From NCBI GenBank assembly GCA_025345505.1, contig JANVCC010000011.1, positions 10,824,184-10,888,183 of the forward strand: 64,000 bases of DNA, in the 5' to 3' direction. A model generated the notes under the pieces. That model did no database searches. It was not told the DNA's origin and was given only the letters and a program-made list of their open reading frames with translations. The translations under genes and the position numbers were made by a program. Within the stretch, counting starts at the first letter, position 1, and each line of letters opens with the position of its first letter. The DNA is from Todiramphus chloris collaris (taxonomy: Eukaryota; Chordata; Aves; Coraciiformes; Alcedinidae). Of this stretch, positions 39,101-54,100 are shown piece after piece.

Positions 39101-42100
39101 GTTATTTTGCTGCTGTAGCCACATGCTATTTTTAGTCTTTATCCTTTACCTGTGTGATGACAAGTGATCTGGTGTTCTACTTCTGGGCTCGCTCTTCATT
39201 TGAAGCGGTGTGGATTTCCAGGTGCTTGTCACCATCTGCATCAACCTTGATGAGAGAAAAACATGAACAAAGTTTCAAATGAGGCAATCCACGATTAATG
39301 TTTTTGCCAGAACAGAAACCCTCTTCAAAAGCCGAAAAAAAAAACATTGCAAAATCAGGTGGTTGATAAGACTAATTCAGTATAATATACTCAAATATGA
39401 TCTTCTCCCAAACGGTCTCTATCTTTTGGTCTTCCTGAGCAATTAAATGATTTGAAAGAACAAGCAGTTCAACAGAAAAGCTTTAATTGACTCATTTTGC
39501 CTGCACTAATAATAGAGGATGAATTCCCACAGAGTAGTTGCTCTTTTGCATTCTCTGAATTCTGTGTGGATTTATACAATAGGTCTCTTTTAGTACATAT
39601 CCTTTGAGAGAGTGTTTTCACACTTTCCCCAAAATAAATGATAGAAATCAAAGAACAAAGAGAGGCTTGTTAGGGAGTCTGGCCTATCTATTTGCCAAGT
39701 ATGCGATAACGAACAGGCATTTGATTAAAATTTTAAATAGATATTGATTAAAAAAAAAAATACTTAAAGAGCCACAGATGTGGCATGGGGACTGAAGCAC
39801 AGGACACACAAAGACAGGCTGAGAAATGTGGGGCTGTTCAGCCTGGAGAAGGCAGACAAAGGCAGAACCTAACTGCTAGCCTCATCTTCTTAGTGGACAT
39901 TCATATATTTGGAAGAACTATGCTCTTCTCAGAGGTTCACACCAAAAGGACACAGAGCAAGGGACACAGAAGCATGGCAAAGTTCTACTAGATCTAACAG
40001 GGGATGGGTTGCAGGGGAGGGTGGGGTATGTATCACATCACTGATCAAGCGCTGGAACAGGTTATCCAGATAATGTTTTGAATCTCCATCCTTGGAAATA
40101 CTCAGCACTTGACTGCACAATCCTGAGCCACTAAATCTAACTTTGAAGCTCCTCGGAACAGGGGGTTGAATGAAATGATCAGAGGTCACACCCAGCCTCA
40201 ATTATTCTTAAATTCTGCACAAGAAAACTGAACAGTACTTTCTTTTTACTCTAAAAACATATTTTTACCAATATGACTTAAAAAGTCAAGCCTTTTAAAA
40301 GGTAATTCTTTCTTTCCAAAAACCATTTTGTTTTGATCACTGGCCCAGGTATTTCATAGTGTAGGAAATCACATCCACAAACCACACCTATTTCAAAATA
40401 TTATCTACTCTGTGATTTTCCTGTACAGGAACTTATAAATTACAACATTTTATTACAATTTATAATGAATAATCTGACTCACAATTCCCCATCTCCGCAA
40501 TTACTCAATCCTGAACAAATGATCTAAAAATAAGTTGTTCACAGAGTTCTATGTTCTTCCACTTGCTTGTTTTAACTTGTAAAAAGCAAGTATCATCTAG
40601 GTAACCTAGTTTTTTTGTTTGTCCTTAAAGAGGAAAAAAAGCTCTAAGTAACACACACGCAAACTGACAGGAAAACAGGGGTCTTGCTCAGTTCCTTTGT
40701 TTGTGTGAGCTCAACAGATCTCAACACAGAGCTTGTCTTCACCAGATCTATTAACCTAGAGTTACTTCATTCAAGCCAAGACACTGCTAAACTGTCATTT
40801 CTCACACAAATTCATTTGCTGAATTAGCAATTAAGAAGTTCTTTTAACTCCATCCACTGTATGTGTCCACTACCTAAAGAGTGAGCCTGAGTGAGACTGA
40901 TCAAGTAGCCAGAAACGGATGGCCTTTGAGCTGGCACAGGAAACACACACACCTAATTTTACCACAAAGTGTCAAAGTCCCATAGTCATACTCAAAACCA
41001 GATCAGAAGCAAAAAATGTGCTTAGATCGATGACCCAGAAGACAGACCTCCCCTGTGCCATGATGCCCTCTCATAATTAGAAGCAGGCACATATTCAAGA
41101 CAGTCTTTCTAGAAACTTTCTGGCTCAACACAACCACTTTGTAACATATCTAGGTGGCCAGAGGAGTTCACACATCAGGGTTCTATCCCACAGCAGAGGA
41201 GGAAATATTTTGTTTGCTGGTTCTGAAAAAGACTCAGATGGCCAGGCCCTTTTACACTGGCATCCAACCTTAGAAATTATAAGTGCAAAGGTAGGTATAC
41301 ATCTCTTAATCTTCTGGAAAACTCTTGAAAGGTAAAGTCTGGCCACAAGATTTTAAAAAAAAAAAAAAAAAACCAACCAAAAAAACCACCAAAGCCAGCA
41401 GCTGCAAGAGAAAAACAAAGGCTCATCTGGGCTCACAGATTAATAATTTACCTTTTCTTCTGTCCTCTTCTGTTTGCAATGTATTGCTTAGGATAAAGAG
41501 AACGTCACTGATGTACCTTACTCACCCTCCTTCAGTCAATCAATAACTTATTCTTTTATTTTCAGTTGAGCTTGAACTTAACTCTCAGAAATATGGAGAC
41601 ATTTTAAAAATTTAAAAAAAAACATTTAAAAAAAATGTTGCTCTAAGTTGCCCTTACAAAGCTCAACTTTTTGTAGAGTAGATTCTGTCTTTCCCACCTC
41701 TTAACACGATTTAAATTCACCACTGCCCATACTAAGGATCCAATTGAAAAGAAGTAATTTTTACAAGTTTTACTCCGTTGTTATTCTTACTACCAGGAGT
41801 GCCATATATAAAATGAGAGCATATGACTGGGAACAGCATTTTCTGTCAGAAGTAGACGTTTATCTTTTATTTCAGATGACCAAACTTTTGCCTGTCTGTT
41901 CAGAAGCTACAGAAGAAAAGCCTTACAAGCATTTGCTGTAGCTAGTTCTCTTAGCTGCTGATGCTGTGTTTTAAAGGATGCTCAAAACACATCTGACTTA
42001 AAACCCCACCTCTTAAAAGAAACAATTTAAGGTTTACTATGGTCCCCAGCTATGTGCTGACAGCAAAGCTTCCCAGTCAACACACTAACACCACAACTTC

Positions 42101-45100
42101 CACCAGAGATTTTCTGTGGGGAAGTTCAGCTCCACAATTTCCCTGATGTTTGTTCTGAGCAAGTGCAGGAAAACAGTGCCCAAAGCTGATCAGTCTTTAC
42201 ACTTGAAAACACTCTTGTCACCAGCTAGCACTTCATAAAATATCCAGAGCAAAAAGGCTGCATTTCATGAAAATAAACATCAAATGGGCTGACTGACAGA
42301 CAGGACCCGATTGTTAGAAACTTGTAGGTGTGATATGTATTGAAGTGTGGCTCTGAAATACTGATCTGTAAGCAGGTTTCTGTAAAAATGTTATAAATCT
42401 TCATATAGAAAAACACGGTCCTTAAGTTTATGCTGTTGCACAACAAGCTGCTATGGTTTGTCCATCCCTCTGACCTAAGGACGGATAATAAAGCAGATAA
42501 GCTCTGGCAGTATTCAGGAGATTACTGGGGGAGTGTGGGGGAAAGGTGCAATTCACTGGCTTAACAATTCAGCTAGTTCAATGCTTTTGTAGGCACTGGA
42601 AGGCAAAAAGTGTGGAAGAATGTAGAAAAAGATGATCTCGCATGAATGGTGATATTATTAGGCAGAGCTGAAGGACCATTTACAAGTATTAGCTGAAGGC
42701 AGTGCAAGGTATTAGCCTTCATAGTTGCAAAACCTCAGTGAGGAAAAGTTTGCTGTTGCCTCAGGCTACTCTGAAGGGTTTCAAACACAGTCTGAAAAAC
42801 TGCATAAAGGCCTAAGCTGGCAGGATTCTCTACAAATTTTGCATGCTAGGTTCAAGATACACAAGGTTTGATGGACACATCTTCTATTTCACTAGCACTT
42901 CCCCCTAAGGATTTACAACCTGATAACACAACTGTTAATTAAAACTCCACTGATTTTTTTTTGTGTGGAATTACTTCTTGAGCAATCTTTACTCACAAGT
43001 AATCAAAAGATTTTCAGAAGATAAAACCCTTACATTACACCCGGCCTCCCAACGAGATGGTTACGTTTCTTCTACCACCTCCTCTACCCGGGTGAAGAAG
43101 TAGAAAAGTCGTCCACTTTATATCGAGATGAAGTCTACAGAACCTGAATAATTACTCCTGGTGTCCCTTATTAGGAAAATGTTTCAACCTTCTGGAAATA
43201 AAAAATGTGAACACTGGTTTTTACTTCTGGTACTTGAGTAGTTTTAGCAGAGGGCTTTCATCCTACCATCCTGAAGATTTGTCGCCTTCAGCAAGTCAGC
43301 CTCAGGACACCAAACCACTACACTGTAAACAGCATATTCTAAACCTTATCAGACAGGCTTGCTGCATGGAAGGGCTCCAGCCACAGTGTTCTAAAACACA
43401 GCAGCAGCAGGTCCCGGAACTCATTTTTCTTGGCAGAACTTCGATTTCAGTTAATATGACCTCAATTTGGCACAGGTTTTTGTTTCATAAAACTTTTAGC
43501 AAATTAATGTACCACATCTATTTTAATGACATACTGCTGCACAAACATGAAGTTATGCACAGCTGGGGTACCTATGACTATCAAACAAATAATGAGCAGT
43601 GTAACAAATTTACACAAGCCAAGCCAAGCAACCCATATACTGCTTGACTGGTTGCAAGAATCCTTTGTGTAGCAACAGGAAAATGCTAGAACAAATGTCA
43701 CAAAAACAAAATGTAACATTTTTTGCTCTGGCAGGGTTTCACAAAATGGGTTACATCTGCTGTAACAGCAACTCAAGGACAACATTTGTATTTGCCTTCA
43801 CTCCTTAAGGACTTCAGCTGCCTTGCACTACAATAAGAAATAAATACACAAAAATAACCCAATATAGGGCAGTCAAGAGAGACGTCCCAGAATCTATCCT
43901 AGCATGCTTTGCTAATTTTAGTACATGACAGTTAGGAGTATTTATTTTCTTCCATGACACTTCTGTATCAGTAAAAGCTCCAATAAAAATGCAAATAAAG
44001 CAGAAATTCTTTTGCTGAGGAAGTCGATACTGATTCAGCGGACCTAATCATCTGTAGGAACAAAAAGTATTTCTGTAGTATAAAAAGTATTTCTTTGCAC
44101 TAGTATAAAAACACAGCGTTAGAGACAGCCCGAAAAAGTTTTTCTAGGGTAGGCTTCACGCCTCATGTCAGGGACATACCAATGCTTACATTTATAAAAA
44201 AACGTAGAGGTTTTCATTATTAACTGTGACTGACCCCATCCCAATAGAACATCACAACACTATCTCAAAAAAAAAAGAAATCCAAACAAAACAACAATTA
44301 AACCAAAACAACAGAAAAAACCTCACCACCCCTCCCCCCCCCCCAAATTCTCAACGATGTATTTTTATACTGCTTCATGAATGCAGACAAAAGGAAGTTT
44401 CAGAGCAGACTTCTTCCACTAGAGATACTTTTCTAGTCCACGTTCTAGTGACTTCGAAAGCACGTGACTTTTTACAACTGCTGTTCAGCTTCTCTAGACA
44501 CCAGGGAGACAACACCCTCTCTAACAGCTTCAGAGGACAAAGGAACAATGAGGCTGTGTGCTCCAGTGGTCAGAGATCACTGAATATCTGAAATGCACAC
44601 AATTTCATCAAGTGCCTGCTGCTTCTTCATCTGAGTCACAGCATTTTTGAATCTTGCCTAATGCATCCACAGTTAACACCAGCAACATCTGAACAATTAG
44701 TTGAACTTTTGGAGGAAACCACTCAATGGTATTTCACTCCTTGGTGCAAAGAGCATATTTTGGCAACTGAGGGGTGTGATTTTAAGATTCTGCAAGGAGG
44801 AAGAGAATGAAGTGTGTTTACTTGGTGATCTCTGCAATTTTGCATGTCGTTTGTTTTTCTGCTGAGGTAGCAAGTGCTTGAATAAGCCTTATAATAAGAT
44901 GAAAGCTTCAGAAGTTTTTGCCTTCCAATAACAACCACGTGTTTCCTTTTGAAAGCCTGGGACACAATAAAATAAAAAGCTCAGCTAATTTTTACTAATG
45001 CTGTCAGTTTGACTTTCTGAAATATTTTAATTATGAATTTTTTTTGGAGATACTTTTTGACAGCCTAGGTTGTAGGAAAGGTACAGTATGATTAACTAAC

Positions 45101-48100
45101 CTTTGTTTATTCAATGAGCTGTACAAGGCCATTTATGGAAGTGGCTAGGGGCAGCACAGGACCAGTACCCACCAATGAAAGTCTCTACTCTCCTAAGACT
45201 TAGCAACCAACAGGACATAGGAGCGTTCCTCCAACCCAGCTTGCTTGGAACTAATCCCACACCTAGACCTACCTAGGGAACTTGGTCCCACACCTGCAGC
45301 CTATTCCAATGCAATTGCCTCTGGAAAACAACTCTCTCTCAGTGGCTAACCCCCTTACATCTTAGGCCTCTGGGTTGAAAATACCATGTTCTGGTCAGGT
45401 AGGACTTTTGGCTTAAAACAACCCAGAAGCTATACATCATTGTCAGCCCGGTATGAACTGTTACCAGTTGTGAGTTATGGCTCAGTCAGGAGGTCCACAG
45501 CAAAAGATCCAGACTTTCTGTTGGTTTAAAGTTGTTTTCAAATCACCTGTTAGTTTTGCCAGACTACACTAAACAACTAAAATAAGAGATGAGAAACAGT
45601 CTGCAGCTAGGGCAGCATTTCATATCCACAGAACAAGCATAGTTGTTTAGAAATCAGGAATTAATGACACAGTGAGTTTAGAATTGAATTGAAAACTACA
45701 GAAGCTTTACATTACACACCTGAGCTTTTATTTCTTTTAATTTTTTTAACTACTACTTAAAACCTTACAGGCTCTCCGTGACAGACATTTAATCAACTTG
45801 CACAGTTCTTCAGTCTCTTACGCTCTGTTTAACTGAGCCATCTACATGTATTTCCTACAAGTCAGTTTGCTTATCTGTATCAAAAGAAACTCAATTTTTA
45901 TTGGCAGTCTTCTGGATGAGAACTGACTAACCCAAAGTCTCCTAAAATGGGGCTGTAAGTATTAAAACCACAAAGCTATCTATCTATGACTAAATCCCTA
46001 AGGACTGCATATCCCTATAAAGTCCTATTTTTATTATTAGATAGTAACATTTAATAGAGCAGCACATGATGACATCATCATGCTAGAGCAAATATTCATG
46101 AACATTCAAAGGAAAAAGAACACAAACAAAAAGGCAATAAGTTGAGAACAATATTCTTCTTTCAAAGGGATATGTAACGGGGTTAAAAAAAAGTGAGTCA
46201 GATTTTTAAGACTGATCTTGTCAGATTATTTTTTCTTTTAATTCAGAAATTGAGTTCCTCAGACTTCTTACCTTAGCACTTTTTTCACCCAATTTCTTCT
46301 TCTTCGGATTATCCTTCCAAAGAGATTCTACAGCGATATATCCCTGAAGACTCCAGTCATACAGATGTGTACCAGCAACCTTTGAGACAAAAGAGACTAG
46401 AAAGCATAAGCTTAAGAATCTGGAAAAAATTATTTCGCTTCTTGTTTAAGTGGAAGAAATGTCACAACATGAGATTGTTAACATCTCCCTGTTCAAGCTC
46501 AGAGAGTACAGCGTTAACAAGCATCTTGAAAACAAAGTGACACATGAGGAATAAGAAAAGCCAACTTGTTAAAAAGCTGTTTGAAGACTAACTGAAAATA
46601 TATCTGTATAAAAAGGAGTGCAATGATGCTGCATGTAAACAATCCTGGTTTTCTTACTATTCCACGTTCAACAAATGCAAACAGGTTTTTTTGCTTGCTC
46701 CTGTTTAAAAATACCCCATTAAAACAATTAAAAACACTCTAAATACCTAACAGTACCAACTTAAAAATAATCTTATTATAGGAGTCATAAAATCAAGTGA
46801 ACTCTGGATTGCAGTAAATGAAAAACTGGTCATTTACAATGCTAGAGTAAAGTAGCATCACAAGGTACAGCAACCCAGATAGCTTAGTCTGCCACAAGTC
46901 AACCGATGTTTCAACACTGTACACACCTCCCAGGAGCTGTCACCCACACACAGGTTTGCAGTTCACATGGGTTGAAAAATACAGTTCTAGACAGACAGTA
47001 AGCTGCAAATTACAAGGTCAACAGGAACACAGCCAAGAAATTTTTATAACCACCCAATGCATCCTCTCCCAAACACAACACTATAGAGTCATATGCTAGG
47101 CTTGTGTTTTATACCTCTCTCTCTCATGAGGCAACTGGAGAACTCATGGGAACTGAAGTTGCCACCGCTAATTTTGAGAATGGCAATTCCAACCAAGAAA
47201 AGTAAAAGGAACAATAACACAAACAGTTCATTCAATTGTTCAAAGTGTTCATTTGAACATTCACGCAGAGTTCCTTTCAAAGAGGGAAAAGTTTTTCCAT
47301 TCAATCATCTGGAATTCTTAATTTCTGGAAGATAGCCATTTCCAGCTTGTTTGTGTCAAACTGCAACATGCCATCTCTGTGCAGTGCTCCACTATAAGTA
47401 AGTCTGTACACTAAAATTTGAACAGACAAGTTCAAAAGCCAGAGTGACTGTTTCTCAACAGGGACTCTTGAAATAATTTGAAAGTGGCCTTGGGCCACCA
47501 ACACCTGAACTAGGCACTACTGGAGTAGCATCAGCAGTCTCTAAGGCCTAATGTGTATGTAAACAAGCTCCTGCATTTTAATTCCACCCAGGACCATATG
47601 CATATAATATTGACTATACTGTATATGTCAGTTCTGCCCGGTAATCTTACGGTTAGCAATTCTTTATACAGATCACGTGCTGAGAAACCAAACTGAGAAT
47701 CTGCTGGCTCTTCTACATTTATATTGGCAACAAAGTAGCCACAGCACAATTTCACAAGCATTTCATTCTGCAGTAAAGGTGGATCAAGTAACCCCAACTC
47801 CTCCTTTTCAGCCCACAGTTCTAGTAATCACCTCATGCTTTCTGTTGTGCCAGTACAACTGTTTATGCCTATGGACTGAGCCAGGCAAGGAATGACATAC
47901 TTATAGGCTTAAAAGACATAGAAATAATTCAATTTGTTGTCAAAGGAATAAACTTACATATTAGGAAGCTTTTTGTTCTTTCAAGAAGGTAAGCTTAATA
48001 TGCACAACTTTAGGAATTTCAGATGTTCTACTAACAAGGAAAAAAAACCCCAAATTCTAATGATAGAGGCTGATTTAAGTAACTTCATAAGGGAAAGGAT

Positions 48101-51100
48101 TTGCAAGATGGAAGATAAGCCACAGTAAATACAAAATATTCTGAATGTATTATGATTATCAGGAAAGCAACACAGTTCTGAAACACCAGTTACAAGTTCC
48201 ATCAGAATGAAATAAACTTTAGTATTAAATTCAGTTCCCTGACCACACATATAGTCTGACCATTTGTTCAAAGTTAGACAGATTAAACTATCAGAGAGAA
48301 AAATATATTCCTTCCAAATTTGTGATTTATTAGAATGATTACTAAAGCAGGGGAAAAGAAAAAAATAGTCTGTGTATTTCTTCCATCTCCAGCTAGCTGA
48401 ATAGCGTCTGGAAACTACCTATTACCAATTATGAACTCTGTTGCTGTAACTTCAATTAGCAATTCATACATTTTAGTTAAAGAAAAATGTTTTCTTCCGG
48501 ACAGATGCATCAAGTGTTGAACTTCAACCTCATATATATTTTGCTGTGTTTATTTCTAGTTCTCCCATGGAGTCTTCAATAAAGGTGAGAAGGAAAGAAG
48601 AAAAAAAAACAAACCCAAACCAAACAAACACACATAAAAACCCCCAACAAAAACCAATGAACAAAAAAACCCCACAAATCAATAAACTACTCAATGCAAA
48701 TGACAAATAAAAAGAACATAACATAAAGAATAAATTAAGAAAATTAAGTTTACATTTCAGAATATTTCCTGTACTGTTCTATTAACTTGAAAAGCAAGCT
48801 TTGTACTGCAGGCATCCCTTTATAGGCTTACAGGAATTTTTGTGAAGGCATATGAAACACTTTGAAATAATGACTACAGCAGAAAGTCCTTCCAATTTCA
48901 GATTAAAGCATGAAAATTATGGGTAGTAAGATCTGATATGGCTTCTTTAGGAAAAGAAAAGCATGAGAGATTAGAAGAACCAAAACAGTACCTAGGATAT
49001 CACGCTCTCCCAAACTCACACGTCTAGTGTCCCGACCAAGTCAACAAAGCTAAACCTACTCCAAGCAAGTTTCAGGCTCATGGTCCCATATCAGATTTTT
49101 TGTTACAGTCAAACTAAGAGCTGTGAATTAATCAAAGGGCAATCACGTACTTCAAAGTTTTTGTAAAATAAGCAAGGTATTGTGAAGCTGTTAATAGCAA
49201 ATCCATAGTTAAGACTGAACTGAGCTTTTTTAAAAACAATAACATCAGTTTGAACATGGTTCAATCACTTCCCACTTCACTGTTCAGAAGGCAACTAGAA
49301 TTTTAATACACAGTCTCCAATAGAATGTCTAAGCTTCTTAATTTCCAACCCCACCCCCCCCCCCGCCACTTGCATAATTTTCACTCCCTGAGAATAAGTC
49401 AACAGAACTATCTGTATTTAGAGCATTTGAATCCTGGAAACACTAAAAAAAGATTCCATCAAAGATTAGGGTATCACCATGCTGACAGAGTTCAAACACA
49501 GCATTTTAGACTCTCCTCAAGTCAATGACCTTTCCATTTTCAAAGAACATCATTGTATGTTCTTGAGAAAATCATATTTTCATCTTGACATATCAGCATA
49601 ATCCACAGGTCACCAATAACTGGATAGCAAAATTACCAAAGCCTGAAATATAAAGTATTTCTGACACACTAAAACACATGCACTCCGAGTGGTTAAAAGC
49701 TAGATTTGAAAAAGAATGTGGTGGAGAACTGAGGAATCTGTCAGTACAATTAAGTGTGGACAGCGAGGCACACGAACTGACATCAGCAGAGGATGTAAGC
49801 AACTGCCTGATCCCTTTAGTTCATTCTTTCACAGGAAACACACTTAAGGAAATTGAAAGTTAACATGTTTCATACGTGCCTGAAACAGCAAATGGATAAA
49901 CAGGAAAGGAATTGATAAGCAGTAGAATTCTTACCCCATTCCAGAATGAACATGCTCTCTTTCTTAAAACTCTATCCAACAAAAAGCAGAAAACTTCAAT
50001 AACAATGTTTATCTCAAAATGTTGTTCCTATGATTTCTCTACAGAATCTCTTTCCTCCTTTCCTCTTTTCTTCCTTTCTTCTTTTGCTCCTTTCTTATCC
50101 TGTTTTCTTTTGCTCTCAAGACATTTCAGGCTTCCTTAGTATTGTATGCAAACATGTGAACTGTTCTTACTAAGCGTATTTACATGAATTTATAACTACT
50201 TGAGGTTAGAGATTCAGATAGGAAATCATGTTCCTCAAACTGAAGATGCTGTTGCAGATGTTAGGAAAAAAAAAAAAAGTCACTGAAAGAAACAGAATGG
50301 CTGACCATCTTTCAGCCTAGACTGCATGTTCTTTGACAAAATAACTATAATTTTACTAAAGGCACACTGATATGGCTTTTTAAAATGGATTACCAGTTAA
50401 TTTGAAGATAAGAGGCAATGATCAATTTTTCCACAGGAACATAAGAAAGAACTTTTTCACTGTGGGGGTGATGGAGCCCTGGAACAGGCTGCCCAGAGGG
50501 GTTGTGGAGTCTCCTTCTCTGGAGACATTTAAAACCCACCTGGACACGCTCCTGTGTGACCTGCTCTGGCAGGGGGGTTGGACTAGATGATCTTTCGAGG
50601 TCCCTTCCAACCCTTAACATTCTGTGATTCTGTGGCATCATCACTGACCTTTGCAATAGCAATCGTTTGCTGAGGGTAATACATGGAGGCACCAATACCC
50701 ATGAGACCTGCAGGATACACCAGCTTCTTTATTTTTGAGCCTGTATCATAACAAGAAAAATAACAACACTGTGAGTATGTGTTAACTGAGACAGCTGAAT
50801 GGCCCTAACCTTTTGTTTATAATTAAAAAAAAAATTTTGTTAAATACAGTTTAGCATATTTTGTGTTCTGTTCTACTGGTTTCTTAAGAAACATGATTAC
50901 TCTGATCAGAAATTATATTTTTTTTAATCTTTTAAATATTTTATTAACCTAGTTTCATAGTGAAAATTACCTTACATATACATTTCCTGTAGTACTACAC
51001 CATTTATTTCAGTACTGAATAATGAAGTAAAAGCCACAATTAAGAGATATTTAAGAGAATTAAACTAATTGATACTCTTTCTAAACTAAAAGGGAAAACT

Positions 51101-54100
51101 CAGGTTAAAAAAAAAAAAGGTTAGGATGGCATTTGACACATCAAGCAGAATAAAAGATGTTCCAATACAAACTTTCTAAGTTACCTTGACTCAGAAACGT
51201 TGATTCTTCCACAATGGCTCTTCTGAATCATTTTTCTTGATTCACTATAGCAATGTGCAAAGCATTTGAAGGTACTTTTAAACTAAAGTACTTGCAGTTA
51301 TGCCTCTTGCTCAGTCCTCAACTGAATTTTGAACACTTTAATAAATTTGAACTCTCTATTATACAAGTCTGAAACAATTTATCTGCCTGAAAAGTTCATC
51401 CTCTTATCACAGCTAGTCACAGGTTGTGTATGCTGGCTAGCCAGAGTCAGTTACAGGGCATGCTGCTGCTTATCCATGCAGAAAGGTACACAGAAGACAG
51501 CAAGTGAAGGAGAAAAACAAGCAGTACAGGAGAAAAAATGGTCACAGAACAGACGTAGGGGAGTCAGGATGCAGTAGTTCTGTTCTTCATAGAAAAGCCT
51601 GATCTCTGTGTAAAGCTACATGCTTCTAATAAAGGAATAATGATTTTTGAAGAGGAAAAGCATATTAGAAGCATTTAGTGTTTCCACTAACGTAGGCTCA
51701 TCACATCCAAAACTTATCAGTAAACAAGAGACATTCATAAAGTGATGCTGCTAGTCTTGTGAAGAGGTAATTTGGTACCAATTAGCTATAAGAAAGCAGT
51801 GAAAAGGCAAGCCACACTGCATCTTTACAGCCAGAAAAATTACGGTTCTTTTGTAATTTCAGAGAATGTGGATCTTCCTTAATGAATGCTGATCAGTGTG
51901 CCTACGATATCACTTCAGGAATAAATGTAATAGTTGAAGATATTAATGCCTTCTAGCAGGCTGCTTGCTACCTGTTGGAGATACCCATTAGTGGGAGTTT
52001 AGGAATACTGCCCTATGCATTCCAGTACTGCTTAACAAGACTAGAACAAATTATCTTTGATGGCATTTTAAACCAAGCTGGACGACAGCACAAAATTTGC
52101 ACGATTAGACTCTGAATACCATAATTTCTACTTAGTGGGCAGCTGTATCTTTTGTTATGGTTAGACACGGAAGATTTTATCTGTACCTTCCAAGACAGCA
52201 ATTTTCCCAGTGAGATTAAGGGGGGTGAAAAGGGATCAAAAAGAGGGCATTTGGTTCTAACTTTCTATAGCATCAAAATTAAAAGGCACTTCCTTCTATA
52301 GTTTGAAAATCTTCTGGCAGTAACAGTCTGTACTGTAAACTAGAACCAGAAAAAAAAATTAAAATGATGTCTCTCATCCTACAAGATTCACAAACCAGAC
52401 ACCTATCTGTATTATGAGAAATTTTTATTCATATTAAATTTAGGACCTTCTAATCTTTCAGATCCAGACCCAACATTGCACTTCCCCCTCCACTGTGCTA
52501 CAGCTGTAAAGGTTGGAAGCTGATGTCATTCATAATCACATAAGTCAAGAAGCAAGAATTTGAAGAGAAAGAACTCCAAATTGGTACAGTAAGAGACCTG
52601 AATTTTCATTAAAAAAAAAAATTCTAGGAAAACAAAAAAAAGTAATGCTTTCATCACCTTCACTGGAAAATTACTTGTTTTGAGGAGTGCATATATTCAG
52701 AGAACGTTTTCCATTTCTACATAGCCAAACAGTTTGTTCAACACATAAAGGCCTAAGAAAGGTGTATTTTTATCCAAAGCAAGTCCTCACTAGTATTTAA
52801 ATTCCAGAACTTTAAAGTTCCATTACCTGCAAATTCTCTTCTTGTGTTACTTTGTTTCGTTGTATTAGGAATAACTCACTGCAAACGCAAAACACTTTTT
52901 CACAATTAAACATTTCTTAACATTTATTTCGACGAAAGCAACGCCACACTAGCTTAACTAGTGTGATGAAATTAACTGCACTGCTTTTCCATAGCACAAA
53001 ACGTGCATGTCTTTATAGTGCACCCAGAGTTTAGAAGTATTTTTGCTGAATATCACCATCTGCATCAGCTCTGTTCCTGGACACACAATACTTTGAAGCA
53101 ACTTGAATACACAACTAATTGCCCTTAAATCATAGTTCGGGGACCTCTGTGTTTTACCATAATTTATTCCTCTGTAGTATTCTACAGTGACTTAAGTAAT
53201 TAAAACAATTCTTTTAGGCTAAAAAAGAAATAAACATTGTAGACAAAGAAAAACATTGTAGAAACATGCTTGTACAGTTTGTCAGACCTCATGCATCACA
53301 ATTAAAAACTGTGATCCAAACATAAATGAATAAATTTTTAAAATAAAGAAAAATTCACAAATAAATTATTTATTCCAAATCATAGAATGAGCAGCTCAAC
53401 AGGGTTCCACTTACCTCTAGCAAGAAACAATCCAACAATTCCAGCAAAACCTATCACACCAAGCCTTGGATAAAATCCAGCAGGGGGGTTTTGGAGAAAT
53501 TCATAGCCCTCTGAAAAGAAGTCAGAACAAAGTGCTTTTATGTAATGTGAAAGTGTTTTTGTGATAAGGAATCATCAATACATGCTGGCAATTGTTACAA
53601 AACATAAAGAGTTATCAAAACACATTTAACTATCATGCACATTTTAGATTTGCTGGCATAAAATTCAAAGCCCTTGAGATCTTCTCTAGTGACACATGAA
53701 CGAAACTGAACATTGTATTGTATTTACCAATTTTCATAGAGGCTTTTGCCTTTGCTCCTGGGCCATCTGTTTTGCTTTGCTCTTTTGCATCTCGATTATC
53801 TTTTTCAAAATAGTGATAAAAACACTTGCAAAATGGATTCTTATGTTTACATGTTAACAAGAATTAGCTTCAATGAAACACTGTACAAAAAACAAGTCAC
53901 AGAACAAAGGAAAGACGCAACGTAAACAAGCGCACTTCAAGAAGGGAGTCCAATGGGGGAATGGAAAATTATGAAAAATCTTCCACAAAGGCATTCAAAG
54001 GGCTGAGACTGTTAAGGAAAAGAGGTGCAGCAGCTGAAATGAGCCCTAGATAGCATCCATGCTCAGCCCTCATAAATCCAAGTATGAAAGGATGCTTCCA

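Noticed and set aside
43070-43125. Imperfect hairpin (TTCTTCTACC paired with GGTGAAGAAG)
   Set aside because: The stem is short and interrupted, with no conserved RNA family or context to support it.
53633-53860. 75-codon minus-strand frame in APOO intron 4, followed by a donor-like GTAAAT
   Set aside because: No good acceptor precedes it. Exons 4 and 5 already join in phase and match human MIC26 across the junction.
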